Assembly (NCBI GenBank): GCA_021805565.1
Contig: JAJZFA010000015.1
Location: forward strand, 17,623-81,622
Source of the DNA: Pseudomonadota bacterium
GTDB taxonomy: Bacteria > Pseudomonadota > Alphaproteobacteria > Acetobacterales > Acetobacteraceae
DNA: 64,000 nt
Reading direction: 5' to 3'
Below the pieces are notes generated by a model. The model saw only the letters and a program-made list of their open reading frames with translations. It searched no databases and was not told the DNA's origin. Position numbers and translations under genes: made by a program. This document shows, piece after piece, positions 8,076-17,589 of the stretch; position 1 is the first letter of the stretch, and every line of letters begins with the position of its first letter.

Positions 8076-9980
8076 ATGATGCTGCCAGGGGAGACCGCCG
8101 TGCTCGACGACGTACAGATGACGGGACGCTATCAGGTACGAGTTGACCGGTCCCGCGACGCGCTGTTGACCGATTTCGGTCGAGCCACCCTGACCGACCG
8201 GTATCTGATGCCGGGCGAGGATTTCCAGGATTTGTTCGCGCGTGTCGCGTCCCAGTACGGCGATAACCACGCCCATGCGCAGCGCCTGTACGACTACATG
8301 AGCAAGCTTTGGTTCATGCCGTCCACACCCATCCTGTCCAATGGCGGCACCACGCGCGGATTGCCGATCTCCTGCTTTCTGAACGAAGCGACCGACAGCC
8401 TGGACGGCATTCTGGGGCTTTGGAACGAAAACGTCTGGCTGGCGTCCAAGGGCGGCGGCATCGGATCGTACTGGGGCAATCTGCGCTCGATCGGCGAGAA
8501 AGTCGGCGCGGTCGGCAAGACCTCGGGCGTGATTCCGTTCATCCGCGTCATGGACAGCCTGACGCTGGCGATTTCCCAAGGCTCGCTGCGGCGCGGGTCG
8601 GCGGCGGTGTATCTGCCGGTCTGGCACCCCGAAATCGAAGAATTCATCGAAATCCGCCGCCCCACCGGCGGCGATCCGAACCGCAAGGCGCTGAACCTGC
8701 ACCACGGCATCCAAATTCCGGACGCCTTCATGCGCGCGGTCGAAAACGACGAAACCTGGTCGCTGCTGTCGCCCAAGGACAAATCGGTGGTGCGGACGAT
8801 TTCCGCCCGGGCCCTGTGGGTCCGTATCCTGACCGCCCGGATCGAAACCGGGGAGCCGTACCTGGTGTTTTCCGATCATGTTAACAACGCCCGGCCCGAA
8901 CACCACAAGCTGGCCGGGCTGGAAGTCAAAACGTCCAACCTGTGCAGCGAGATCACGCTGCCGACCGGGGAAGACCATCACGGCAATCATCGTACCGCGG
9001 TGTGCTGCCTGTGCAGCCTGAACCTGGAGAACTGGGCGGAGTGGGAAGACCATCCGACCTTTATCGAGGACATCATGCGCTTCCTCGATAACGTGATGCA
9101 GGATTTCATCGATCGCGCGCCGCCCGGCATGGAGAAGGCGAAATACGCCGCGATGCGGGAACGATCAGTCGGGCTTGGCGTGATGGGGTTCCATTCCTTC
9201 CTTCAGGCGTTGAACGTGCCATGGGAAAGCGTGGTCGCGAAGGTTTGGAACAAGAAAATCTTCCGGCATATCCGGTTGCACGCAGACGCGGCGTCGGAAA
9301 AGCTGGCCGATGAGCGGGGCGCCTGCCCCGATGCGCTGGAATATGGCGTCCACGAGCGGTTCAGCCACAAACTGTCGATCGCGCCGACGGCTTCGATCTC
9401 CATTATTGCCGGCAATTCCTCGCCGGGGATCGAGCCGATCGCAGCGAACGTGTTCCTGCAAAAGACGCTGTCGGGCAGTTTCTCGGTTCGCAACCGGCAT
9501 CTGCAAAAGCTGCTGGCGGAGAAGGGTTTCGATAACGACGATGTCTGGTCGTCGATCACCACGACCAAGGGCAGCGTGCAGCATCTGGATTTCCTAAACG
9601 AGCAAGAAAAGGCGGTGTACAAGACCGCGTTCGAACTGGATCAGCGCTGGATCGTGGAGCACGCGGCGGATCGCGCGCCGTTTATTTGTCAAAGCCAGTC
9701 GGTGAATGTGTTCCTGCCGGCGAATGTACATAAGCGCGATCTGCATCAGATTCACTTCATGGCATGGAAGAAGGGCGTGAAGTCCTTGTATTACTGCCGC
9801 AGCCTGTCGATCGCCCGGGCGGATACTGTCAGCGACCGCGGTGTCGCGCCGGCCGCGTTCACCGGGACGATGCTGGGCGCGACACTGCCGGCCAACGACG
9901 AACAGCAGGCGCGGCTACCGCTGGTGGCGGCCGGTTCGGGGAACGCGGCGGATTATGAGGAGTGTCTCGCCTGCCAGTGA
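8076..9980 (+). CDS. nrdA: Ribonucleoside-diphosphate reductase, alpha (large) subunit
   Basis: This is the catalytic subunit of a class I ribonucleotide reductase, which makes deoxynucleotides from NDPs. It has 634 aa from the ATG at 8076, with GAGGAGAAAGG upstream. Visible features are the PSTPILSNGGTTRGLPISCFL segment with the first redox cysteine, SNLCSEITLPT with the active-site N-x-C-x-E, SIAPTASISIIAGNSSPGIEP, and the C-terminal CLAC pair that shuttles electrons. No N-terminal ATP-cone is present, so the dATP activity site seems to be absent. The frame extends to an ATG at 7962, but that would translate through the NrdR-like boxes. No beta-subunit gene is adjacent. Confidence 0.93.
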   Translation: MMLPGETAVLDDVQMTGRYQVRVDRSRDALLTDFGRATLTDRYLMPGEDFQDLFARVASQYGDNHAHAQRLYDYMSKLWFMPSTPILSNGGTTRGLPISCFLNEATDSLDGILGLWNENVWLASKGGGIGSYWGNLRSIGEKVGAVGKTSGVIPFIRVMDSLTLAISQGSLRRGSAAVYLPVWHPEIEEFIEIRRPTGGDPNRKALNLHHGIQIPDAFMRAVENDETWSLLSPKDKSVVRTISARALWVRILTARIETGEPYLVFSDHVNNARPEHHKLAGLEVKTSNLCSEITLPTGEDHHGNHRTAVCCLCSLNLENWAEWEDHPTFIEDIMRFLDNVMQDFIDRAPPGMEKAKYAAMRERSVGLGVMGFHSFLQALNVPWESVVAKVWNKKIFRHIRLHADAASEKLADERGACPDALEYGVHERFSHKLSIAPTASISIIAGNSSPGIEPIAANVFLQKTLSGSFSVRNRHLQKLLAEKGFDNDDVWSSITTTKGSVQHLDFLNEQEKAVYKTAFELDQRWIVEHAADRAPFICQSQSVNVFLPANVHKRDLHQIHFMAWKKGVKSLYYCRSLSIARADTVSDRGVAPAAFTGTMLGATLPANDEQQARLPLVAAGSGNAADYEECLACQ

Positions 9981-10097
9981 CGGCCGGCGCCTGTCGATAC
10001 CCAGGTAAGGCCGGCGCCAGACCCGGCCCCGCCGGTTGCGTTTCCCGCCGGTGCCGTCACACTGGCCGGAACATCGCCGCGACAAGGGGAGACAGGC

Positions 10098-11162
10098 ATG
10101 GGTTACAAAATCGCCATTATGGGCACCGGGGCCGTCGGCGCCTATGCCGGGGCGCATATGGCGCGCGCGGGCGAAGACGTGACATTCATCGATCCATGGC
10201 CCGAAAATGTGGAGACAATGAAGGGCCGCGGCATCAAGGTTTCCCACATCCGCGACGTGCCGGAATGGTCCACCGCGGTGCGCGCGCTGCATCTGACTGA
10301 ATTGCAGCACGCAGCGAAAGAAAAGCCGTTCGATATCGCCTTCGTATGCATGAAGTCCTACGATACCGAATGGGCGACCGTCATGATCGCGCAATACCTG
10401 GCACCGGCCGGCTTTGTCGTTTCGTTGCAAAACTGCATGAACGAGGAAACCATCGCCGGTGTGGTCGGGTGGGGCAAGGTGGTCGGCTGCATCGCCAGTT
10501 CCATCACCGTCGATCTGTGCGAGGCCGGCCATGTCAGGCGCGCGGCCGGTAAAAGCGGCGATAAACACACCGTCTTCAGAACGGGCGAGGTACACGGCCG
10601 GATCACCGAGCGGGTACTGGAAGTCCAGCGGCTGGTGGCGCTGACCGATTCGGCGCTGGCGACATCCAACCTTTGGGGCGAACGCTGGTCGAAGCTGGTG
10701 ACCAACGCGATGGCGAACGGCCTGTCCGCCTGCACCGGCCTGGTCAGCAAGGATATTCTGCGCAACGACGCCCTGCGCCGGTTCGGCGTGCGCGTTGGCA
10801 GTGAGGCTATCCGCACCGGCCAGGCGCTGGGCTACGAACTGGAAGACATCCACCATATCGATCCCGACCTGATCGCCAAGGCCGGCGAAGGCGATCCGGC
10901 GGCGATCCGGTCTTACGACCAACACCGGCTCGATGAGGTCGCCAAGGCGGGCGGCGGCGAACACCGGCCGTCGATGGGTCAGGACATGATGAAGGGGCGG
11001 CGAACCGAAATCGACTTCATCAATGGTTTCATTGTCCGCAAAGCAGCCGAAATCGGCTTGGCGGCCCCGGCGAACGCGGCGCTGACCGATATCGTCAGGC
11101 GGGTGGAAAAAGGCGAACTACAGCCCGATCCGAAGCATTTGCTCGATTTGCGATTGAATTAA
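10098..11162 (+). CDS. Ketopantoate reductase-like (ApbA/PanE family) oxidoreductase
   Basis: A 354-aa NAD(P)-dependent reductase. The N-terminal Rossmann motif is MGTGAVGAYAGAHMARAG; YDTEWA and SLQNCMNEE match the cofactor and substrate regions of ketopantoate reductases, and the C-terminal ApbA domain has WSKLVTNAMANGLSACTGL and GRRTEIDFINGFIV. It is longer than typical PanE (about 300 aa), so it may reduce another 2-oxoacid. The start at 10098 has GGGGAG nearby. It stands alone between nrdA and the isocitrate lyase gene. Confidence 0.85.
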   Translation: MGYKIAIMGTGAVGAYAGAHMARAGEDVTFIDPWPENVETMKGRGIKVSHIRDVPEWSTAVRALHLTELQHAAKEKPFDIAFVCMKSYDTEWATVMIAQYLAPAGFVVSLQNCMNEETIAGVVGWGKVVGCIASSITVDLCEAGHVRRAAGKSGDKHTVFRTGEVHGRITERVLEVQRLVALTDSALATSNLWGERWSKLVTNAMANGLSACTGLVSKDILRNDALRRFGVRVGSEAIRTGQALGYELEDIHHIDPDLIAKAGEGDPAAIRSYDQHRLDEVAKAGGGEHRPSMGQDMMKGRRTEIDFINGFIVRKAAEIGLAAPANAALTDIVRRVEKGELQPDPKHLLDLRLN

Positions 11163-11184
11163 CCGCCGGGAGCCGGTCTGCCAC

Positions 11185-11216
11185 CGGCTTTACAGTATTT
11201 ACGATTTGTAAAGCCG
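11185..11216. promoter_or_regulatory. Perfect 10-bp-arm palindrome upstream of isocitrate lyase
   Basis: CGGCTTTACA (11185-11194) and its exact complement (11207-11216) are separated by 12 bp, giving a 32-bp dyad. A TTGACA hexamer follows at 11230-11235. The dyad lies 114 bp before the start of aceA and 23 bp after the previous stop. It may be an operator for the glyoxylate enzyme or part of a terminator; there is no following T-run, which favours an operator. Confidence 0.5.
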
Positions 11217-11329
11217 AACCGTAAATCGGTTGACAGTTTTCGGCTTCCCCTGGCGCTTTGCCGCGTGACTTCGCGGGTGCGGAAACCTAAGTCCGCCTTC
11301 CGACTATCACCGCGAAGGTTAGAACGACG

Positions 11330-12988
11330 ATGAACACCGTGAACTACGCCCCCGACGGATTGGCTGGCGGCCTTTCCACGCTGGCCGCCGGACAATCCGG
11401 ATACCGCGATCACACCGCGAGCATTGCCCAGTTGATCGGGTCCAAGCAAGGCACCTGGGACGGCATCGATCCCGAGTCGGTGGCCCGCATGCGGCTTCAA
11501 AATCGTTTCAAGACCGGCCTCGATATCGCTCGGTACACGGCCGCTATCATGCGCGCCGATATGGCGGCCTACGACGAGGACGCCACGAAATACACCCAGT
11601 CGCTTGGCGCGTGGCACGGTTTTGTCGCCCAGCAGCAGATGATCGCGGTCAAGAAGCATTTCGGCACCACGAAAGGCCGTTACATCTATCTGTCCGGCTG
11701 GATGGTGGCCGCGCTGCGTTCAGAATTCGGTCCGCTACCGGATCAGTCTATGCACGAAAAGACCTCGGTTCCGGCACTGATCCAAGAGATCTACACGTTC
11801 TTGCGGCAGGCCGACGCACGGGAACTCGGCGGCCTGTTTCGCGAAATAGACGCCGCCCGCAAGGCAGGCGATGCAACGCTTGAAGCCCGGTTGCTCGATC
11901 GCGCCGAAAATTATGAGACGCACGTCGTACCCATTATCGCCGACATCGATGCCGGGTTCGGGAACGCTGAAGCGACCTATTTGCTCGCCAAAAAGATGAT
12001 CGAGGCGGGGGCGTGCGGGCTGCAGATCGAAAATCAGGTATCCGACGAAAAGCAGTGCGGCCACCAGGACGGCAAGGTAACTGTTCCGCATGAGGATTTC
12101 CTGGCGAAGGTGCGGGCGATCCGGTACGCGTTTCTGGAACTGGGCGTCGAAGACGGTATCATCGTCACCCGCACCGATTCGCTGGGTGCGGGCCTGACCA
12201 AGCAGATCGCCGTCAGCCATAAGCCGGGCGATCTTGGCGATCAGTACAATGCGTTTCTCGATTGCGAGGAAGTGACGGCGGATTCGATCCGCAACGGAGA
12301 CGTTATTATCAACCGCGATGGCAAGCTGATGCGCCCGAAGCGGCTGGCGAGCAATTTGTTTCAATTCCGAGCGGGAACGGGTGCGGATCGTTGCGTGCTG
12401 GATGGAATTACGTCGTTGCAAAATGGCGCAGACCTGCTCTGGATCGAAACGGAAAAGCCGCATATCGATCAGATCGCCGGCATGATGGACCGGATTCGCG
12501 CGGTCATTCCGAATGCGAAGCTGGCGTATAACAACTCGCCGTCGTTCAACTGGACGCTGAATTTCCGCCAGCAGGTGTTCGATGCGTGGTCCTCGGCGGG
12601 GCAGGATGTTTCGGGCTATGACCGAACGAAGCTGATGAGCGTGGATTACGATGCCACCGCCCTGGCAGCCGAGGCGGATGAGCGTATCCGTACGTTCCAG
12701 GCCGACGCGGCGAAGCGGGCGGGTATTTTCCACCATTTGATTACGCTGCCGACCTATCACACCGAGGCGCTGTCGGCCGATAATCTGTCGAGGGAGTATT
12801 TCGGAACGCAGGGCATGCTGGGTTACGTGCTGAACGTCCAGCGGCAGGAAATCCGCCAGGGGATCGCGTGCGTGCGGCACCAGAACATGGCGGGTTCGGA
12901 CATCGGCGACGATCACAAGGAGTATTTCGCCGGCGAGGCCGCACTCAAGGCGGGCGGCGCGCACAACACAATGGGTCAGTTCGGCTGA
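11330..12988 (+). CDS. aceA: Isocitrate lyase
   Basis: A 552-aa isocitrate lyase, the first glyoxylate-shunt enzyme, splitting isocitrate to succinate and glyoxylate for growth on acetate or fatty acids. The catalytic loop reads KQCGH with the nucleophile Cys243, the variant of longer isocitrate lyases such as that of Pseudomonas aeruginosa rather than the KKCGH of the Escherichia coli enzyme. Other conserved blocks are PIIADIDAGFGN (Mg site) and LAYNNSPSFNW. No malate synthase gene is adjacent. A strong terminator follows 26 bp after the stop. Confidence 0.95.
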   Translation: MNTVNYAPDGLAGGLSTLAAGQSGYRDHTASIAQLIGSKQGTWDGIDPESVARMRLQNRFKTGLDIARYTAAIMRADMAAYDEDATKYTQSLGAWHGFVAQQQMIAVKKHFGTTKGRYIYLSGWMVAALRSEFGPLPDQSMHEKTSVPALIQEIYTFLRQADARELGGLFREIDAARKAGDATLEARLLDRAENYETHVVPIIADIDAGFGNAEATYLLAKKMIEAGACGLQIENQVSDEKQCGHQDGKVTVPHEDFLAKVRAIRYAFLELGVEDGIIVTRTDSLGAGLTKQIAVSHKPGDLGDQYNAFLDCEEVTADSIRNGDVIINRDGKLMRPKRLASNLFQFRAGTGADRCVLDGITSLQNGADLLWIETEKPHIDQIAGMMDRIRAVIPNAKLAYNNSPSFNWTLNFRQQVFDAWSSAGQDVSGYDRTKLMSVDYDATALAAEADERIRTFQADAAKRAGIFHHLITLPTYHTEALSADNLSREYFGTQGMLGYVLNVQRQEIRQGIACVRHQNMAGSDIGDDHKEYFAGEAALKAGGAHNTMGQFG

Positions 12989-13013
12989 TCGCTCGTCCCT
13001 GGACAGAACGGCG

Positions 13014-13047
13014 CGGCCCGAGCCACAGGCTCGGGCCGTTTCGTTTT
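13014..13047 (+). terminator. Rho-independent terminator of aceA
   Basis: A perfect 11-bp GC-rich stem, CGGCCCGAGCC / GGCTCGGGCCG, around the loop ACA, followed by TTTCGTTTT. It stands 26 bp after the isocitrate lyase stop. Confidence 0.92.
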
Positions 13048-13255
13048 CCGGTGGAGACGGCACACCGGCCGGACAGATGGCTTAACGTCCGGCTATTCTG
13101 TCAGACGGTATTTCCGTCACGGCCGTCAAATCCAGTCCTGCGGTAAGACAAGCACCGATCCAGGTGCATCGGCTGCCTCGCCACCGAATCGGCAAAGGGC
13201 AATTGGCGCCCCGCGATAGTGAGCACGAGTTGGAAATAGCGGGCCGGATGGGTAG

Positions 13256-13297
13256 GCCAGACTGCCGTCGGAGCAAAATCCGAGGGCGGTCTGGCTT
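13256..13297 (-). terminator. Hairpin downstream of the porin gene
   Basis: Arms of 17 bp with two mismatches (around GCCAGACTGCC and its complement) flank the loop GCAAAA, about 20 bp past the porin stop. No clear T-run follows, so its strength as a terminator is uncertain. Confidence 0.5.
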
Positions 13298-13315
13298 CCC
13301 GCCGAGTCACGCTTG

Positions 13316-15076
13316 TTACTGGAACGGCAAATACCGAACGCTGAACAGGAACATATTTTCGTTGGTGGACGGCGACAGCACGCTGCCCTTGGTGGCTCCG
13401 ACGCCCTGGAAGATGCTGCGATCAATATACTCGTATTGCGCGCCGACCTGCATCGTCCCGTAATTCGACCGGATGACGCGCCACCACGCACCAACCGTTC
13501 CTTCCACCAGCGAGGACGTCGCCGCGTTACAACCCAGGGGACTCAGTTCGGTCTGACAGCCGGCCAAACCGACGTTCGGGCTGCCATACCCGGCCGTGCT
13601 GCCGGGATACGATTTCTGCGCCGCGCCTTCCGCACCGCCGTACCCGTAGAGATCGAGCTGGGGCACCGGATGAGCGACCAGCCCGCCCATCACCGAATAT
13701 TCCGCTAACGGCTCGATCTTGCCGCCGGGCGAGAAGGTCGCGTCGGCCAACTGACCGGACCCATAACGGCCGACGCCTTGCCCGACCAGCCCGCTGACCT
13801 GGAATTCAAGCTGCCTCGGCACCAGCGGCAGGATCATGCCGGCACCGATGCCTTCGCCTGTGGTCTGATAGCCTTTGCCGGTTCCGTTGGCGGCATAAGA
13901 TACCCGGCCGCCCAGGAAGCGCAGCAAGCCATACACTTCGTAGTGGCCCCAGCCCGGATCGGCGGCCAGCTTGGCGATGATATCGGGCGCGTAATTGTCG
14001 CTGTACGCCTGAATGGAGTTTACGTTTGGTCCGCCGCACTGGGTGTATTGCAGCGTTCCGCCGCCACCCGTGCCGGCGGCGGCACCGGTCAGGCAGTTCG
14101 GCCCGGCCGCGCTGCCGAACGTCGTTTGCGGCGATTCAAGCGAAAGACCGGCCCAGATTTTGTGATCGTCGAAGTCCTTGTCGATTCGAATCTGTGCCTG
14201 ACGCGCCCAGTCGAAACCCACGACGTATTGTGCGTCTATGGTCAGCGGCACGTTTTCCTGTCGGGGCACAAGTCCCGTGCGATACATGGTTGCAAGGCTC
14301 CATGCCTGACCAGCCAGGAAGTGCAGCCCCATGTCGGTGTTATCGTAGTTACCCCAGAACTGCCGCATCCGCAGCGTATAGCTGTTGCTTTCGTTCGAGT
14401 TCGACGACGAACCGGCGCTCAGGAAGTCGGTCTCGACATAACCCGTCAGCCGTTGCGCCGGGTCGATCTGCCCCTCGGTCAGCATCGACAGACGGCTCTG
14501 CTGCGCGGTCAGGCGAAATTCCGGAATATGATAGTTCGGACTGTTGGCGAGCGGGATTCCGCCAAAGGTGGAATTGATGCCCGCGGCTTCGTTGCGCGAC
14601 CGGTTGACACCCTCGGCCGCCGCGAACCCACCCAAGGTAACGGTCAGATCGCCGACGCGGAACGCGCCTTGCGGCAAGGCGCCCATCTGCTGCGCCGCGA
14701 TCATCGGTTTTACCTCGGGCGGCTGGCCCGCGACCGGCGTGCCGGTCATGCCGCCCGCCTGCGCCTGCATGCCCCCGTTGGCTTGCGTTGCCAGTCCGGC
14801 GGCCGCCGCGGCGGCTGGAATCGCGGCAACCTGAGCAGACGTCGCCGCCGCCTGATCCTGAGCGGCCTTGGCTTGTTGTTGCGCCGCCTTCAATGCGCGG
14901 TCGCGTGCCGCGAGATCGGTTTTCACCTGGCTCAACTGCGCCTGCAGCGCCTTGATTTGCTGTTCGATCGACTGAAGCTGGGTATCGGATTGTGCCGCCG
15001 CGGGCTGTGCCAGAATCAGGCTGCCGATGGCGGTCGTGCAATATAACACGGATTTCAAGACACTATATTTCGGCAT
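13316..15076 (-). CDS. DcaP-like outer-membrane porin with N-terminal coiled coil
   Basis: The protein (586 aa from the ATG at 15076) has a signal peptide (KSVLYCTTAIGSLILAQPAAA, cut before QS). A coiled coil follows at residues about 30-75 (LQSIEQQIKALQAQLSQ), then an Ala/Gln-rich linker. A beta-barrel domain takes up the rest, with many alternating aromatic strands and an aromatic-rich terminal strand (RYLPFQ). This order fits the trimeric DcaP-type porins that take up small dicarboxylic or aromatic acids. The frame also opens eight codons earlier, at 15100, but the signal peptide fits the later ATG, which has GAGGGA upstream. Substrate unknown. Confidence 0.82.
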   Translation of the reverse strand: MPKYSVLKSVLYCTTAIGSLILAQPAAAQSDTQLQSIEQQIKALQAQLSQVKTDLAARDRALKAAQQQAKAAQDQAAATSAQVAAIPAAAAAAGLATQANGGMQAQAGGMTGTPVAGQPPEVKPMIAAQQMGALPQGAFRVGDLTVTLGGFAAAEGVNRSRNEAAGINSTFGGIPLANSPNYHIPEFRLTAQQSRLSMLTEGQIDPAQRLTGYVETDFLSAGSSSNSNESNSYTLRMRQFWGNYDNTDMGLHFLAGQAWSLATMYRTGLVPRQENVPLTIDAQYVVGFDWARQAQIRIDKDFDDHKIWAGLSLESPQTTFGSAAGPNCLTGAAAGTGGGGTLQYTQCGGPNVNSIQAYSDNYAPDIIAKLAADPGWGHYEVYGLLRFLGGRVSYAANGTGKGYQTTGEGIGAGMILPLVPRQLEFQVSGLVGQGVGRYGSGQLADATFSPGGKIEPLAEYSVMGGLVAHPVPQLDLYGYGGAEGAAQKSYPGSTAGYGSPNVGLAGCQTELSPLGCNAATSSLVEGTVGAWWRVIRSNYGTMQVGAQYEYIDRSIFQGVGATKGSVLSPSTNENMFLFSVRYLPFQ

Positions 15077-15328
15077 CGATCCCTCGGATCTGGCAGACAT
15101 GATTACACAGCGCCGGCTTCACGGGACCGGCACCGATGTCTTTACGGAGGCCGCGAGATCGCTTCGACGGCATTACGATGAAATAAAAATGACGGTTTTA
15201 TTACTGGGCGTTCACGGTCGCCGGCCATCTCCGCCAGGACACGTCCCCCAAGCCGCGATCGCAGTGTCCGGCTGGATCGTCAAAGGCGCCCAGCGCTAAA
15301 CGGAACGGACGGGCAGGCGGCGCGTGGT

Positions 15329-15913
15329 TCAGAGCGCGCCCGCGACCTCATGGCCACCGTTCCAGATCATGGTAAGTGCGACATACAACACGATGGCCAG
15401 ACCGATCCAAGCGATCCAGCGATGGCGTTCCAGCAGCCGGGCGATCAGGTTGGCCGCCAGGCCCATCAGTCCGACCGAAAGCACAAGGCCGGCGGTCAGC
15501 ACCCAGAACCGGTCATGCGCCGCGCCCGCCACGGCCAGAACGTTGTCAAGACTCATGGACACATCGGCCAGCACGATCTGAACCATGGCCTGGCGCAATG
15601 TTTTGCCGCCCGCGCCCGAAGCCGCCGAACGATGCGGGCGGCGCAATTCGCGGACCATTTTCCAGCACACCCATAACAGCAGCAGCCCGCCCGCAAGCAG
15701 CAGGCCGACGATCGCCAGCAATCGCAGTGCCACCGCGCCCATGGCGATGCGGATCGCCGTGGCGCCGCCGATCCCCAGCAAGATTGCCCGGCGCTTTTGT
15801 CGTTCGGGCAATCCGGCGACCGCCAGACCCACCACCACCGCGTTGTCGCCCGCCAGCGCAACGTCGATCATTGCCACCTGGGCCAGCGTCGCCAGGTCTT
15901 GCGTCCAATCCAT
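15329..15913 (-). CDS. TerC/YjbE family integral membrane protein
   Basis: A 194-aa protein with about six or seven transmembrane helices. Two copies of the family motif are visible: MIDVALAGDNAVVVGLAV near the N terminus and VLADVSMSLDNVLAVAG in the middle, each with an acidic residue and Asp-Asn inside a helix. TerC/YjbE proteins are linked to manganese export, sometimes under a yybP-ykoY riboswitch; I did not find that riboswitch in the short leader here. It is divergent from purB. Confidence 0.87.
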   Translation of the reverse strand: MDWTQDLATLAQVAMIDVALAGDNAVVVGLAVAGLPERQKRRAILLGIGGATAIRIAMGAVALRLLAIVGLLLAGGLLLLWVCWKMVRELRRPHRSAASGAGGKTLRQAMVQIVLADVSMSLDNVLAVAGAAHDRFWVLTAGLVLSVGLMGLAANLIARLLERHRWIAWIGLAIVLYVALTMIWNGGHEVAGAL

Positions 15914-15974
15914 GCTTGCCTTCCGGAATACCTCGGTCTAGCTGGCCCTTTCCCCTGCATCGGACAAGGCAGCG

Positions 15975-17306
15975 ATGATCCCCCGTTACTCCAGACCCGA
16001 AATGGCCGCTATCTGGGCGCCCGAGAACCGGTATCGCATCTGGTTCGAAGTGGAAGCCCTCGCCGCCGAGGGCATGGCCCGGATCGGTGCGATCCCGGCG
16101 GAGGCCGCCCGCACCATCCGCGACAAGGGCGCGCCAAAACTGGCGGCGATGAACGCGGACGATGTCGCCCGGATCGATGCGATCGAACGCGAAACCCGCC
16201 ACGACGTGATCGCCTTCCTGACCTGGCTGGCCGAGGCGATCGGACCCGATGCGCGCTTCGTCCATCAGGGCATGACCAGTTCGGACGTGCTGGACACGGC
16301 GTTTTCGGTGCAACTGACCCAGGCAGCGGATATTTTGCTCGCCGATATCGATGCGGCGATGGCGGCGCTGAAGGCGCGGGCGATCGAACACAAATACACC
16401 CTGACGATCGGCCGCAGCCACGGCATCCACGCCGAACCCACCACATTCGGCCTGAAACTGGCCGGCCATTATGCCGAATTCGCCCGCAACCGGGTGCGGC
16501 TGGTCGCGGCCCGGGCCGAGGTCGCGGTGGTCGCCATCAGCGGCGCCGTCGGCACCTTCGCCCACCTGGACCCCAGCGTGGAGGAATACGTCGCCGCGAA
16601 ACTGGGGATGAGCGCCGAACCGGTGTCCACCCAGATTATCCCGCGCGACCGCCATGCGGCGTTTTTCTGTACGCTGGGGATTATCGCCGGGGCGATCGAG
16701 CGGCTGGCGACCGAAGTGCGGCATTTGCAACGATCCGAGGTGCGCGAAGCGGAGGAGTTTTTCCATCCCGGCCAGAAAGGGTCGTCGGCGATGCCGCACA
16801 AGCGCAACCCGGTGCTGAGCGAGAACCTCTGCGGCCTCGCTCGCATCGTCCGGTCGGCGGCGATGCCGGCGCTGGAAAACGTGACGCTGTGGCACGAGCG
16901 CGATATCAGCCATTCGTCGGTGGAACGGGCGATCGGACCCGATGCGACAATAACGCTGGATTTCGCGCTGATGCGGCTTGCCGGGATGATGGAAAACTTG
17001 CTGGTCTATCCCGAACGAATGCTGGCCAACCTGGAAAGCCTCGGCGGCGTGGTGCATTCGGGAGAGGTGCTGCTGGCACTGACCCGGGCGGGACTGTCAC
17101 GGGAAGACGCCTACCGGATCGTGCAAAGCTGTGCGATGGCGACATGGACCCAACTCGGTACGCCGCAAGGCCGATCATTCCGGGACAATCTGGCGGCCGA
17201 TCCGGATGTCGCCCGCATGGTCGCGCCGACGGACCTGGACGCAGCGATGGACCCGGCACTGCACCTGCGGTCGGTGGACCGGATTTTCGCGCGGGTGTTC
17301 GGCTAA
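15975..17306 (+). CDS. purB: Adenylosuccinate lyase
   Basis: A 443-aa enzyme of purine synthesis that removes fumarate from SAICAR and from adenylosuccinate. The fumarase/aspartase-superfamily signature GSSAMPHKRNP holds the catalytic serine loop, and TIGRSHGIHAEPTTFG carries the catalytic histidine. VHQGMTSSDVLDT is the other conserved block. The N-terminal MIPRYSRPEMAAIWAPE start matches the family. It is a single gene, followed by insertion-sequence debris. Confidence 0.95.
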   Translation: MIPRYSRPEMAAIWAPENRYRIWFEVEALAAEGMARIGAIPAEAARTIRDKGAPKLAAMNADDVARIDAIERETRHDVIAFLTWLAEAIGPDARFVHQGMTSSDVLDTAFSVQLTQAADILLADIDAAMAALKARAIEHKYTLTIGRSHGIHAEPTTFGLKLAGHYAEFARNRVRLVAARAEVAVVAISGAVGTFAHLDPSVEEYVAAKLGMSAEPVSTQIIPRDRHAAFFCTLGIIAGAIERLATEVRHLQRSEVREAEEFFHPGQKGSSAMPHKRNPVLSENLCGLARIVRSAAMPALENVTLWHERDISHSSVERAIGPDATITLDFALMRLAGMMENLLVYPERMLANLESLGGVVHSGEVLLALTRAGLSREDAYRIVQSCAMATWTQLGTPQGRSFRDNLAADPDVARMVAPTDLDAAMDPALHLRSVDRIFARVFG

Positions 17307-17319
17307 AGGGAATCTCCAA

Positions 17320-17437
17320 CAGGCTGCTGAAGAACCCCGTAGCTAGAAATGAAAGAATCAGAGGTGGGAGCGTGGAGCCGAGTTTGGCTCTATATCTGGT
17401 ATTCTGGCAGTTCGTTTCACCCTTTTTCAGCAGCCTG
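17320..17437. mobile_element. MITE-like element with 15-bp terminal inverted repeats
   Basis: CAGGCTGCTGAAGAA at 17320-17334 and TTTTTCAGCAGCCTG at 17423-17437 match as inverted repeats at 14 of 15 positions and bound 118 bp without a coding frame. The GGCTGCTGAAAAA type of end is familiar from IS5/IS1182-like elements. It starts 14 bp after the purB stop. It is either a miniature element or a collapsed insertion sequence. Confidence 0.65.
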
Positions 17438-17560
17438 CTAAGAATCGACTGTTCCAGGCCATTGCGGCCTGTGTGAGCGGCCTCCATGGTTTGAGCAAGG
17501 CGGTTCAGCCCTCTCCAAAGGGTTAATGGCACGCTTCGATTGTTCAAACCTGGCATCGGC

Positions 17561-17588
17561 GCCCCACAACTCGCATAGGTTGTGGGGC
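17561..17588. repeat. Perfect 10-bp inverted repeat
   Basis: GCCCCACAAC and GTTGTGGGGC flank an 8-bp loop directly beside the stop of the transposase remnant. It could be a terminator or part of the old element end. Confidence 0.6.
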
Positions 17589-17589
17589 A

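Larger units (their letters stand above)
12989..13315. other. Intergenic spacer with two hairpins
   Basis: This 327-bp spacer separates the convergent aceA and porin genes. It holds the aceA terminator and a second long imperfect hairpin near the porin stop. I see no gene in it. Confidence 0.7.
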
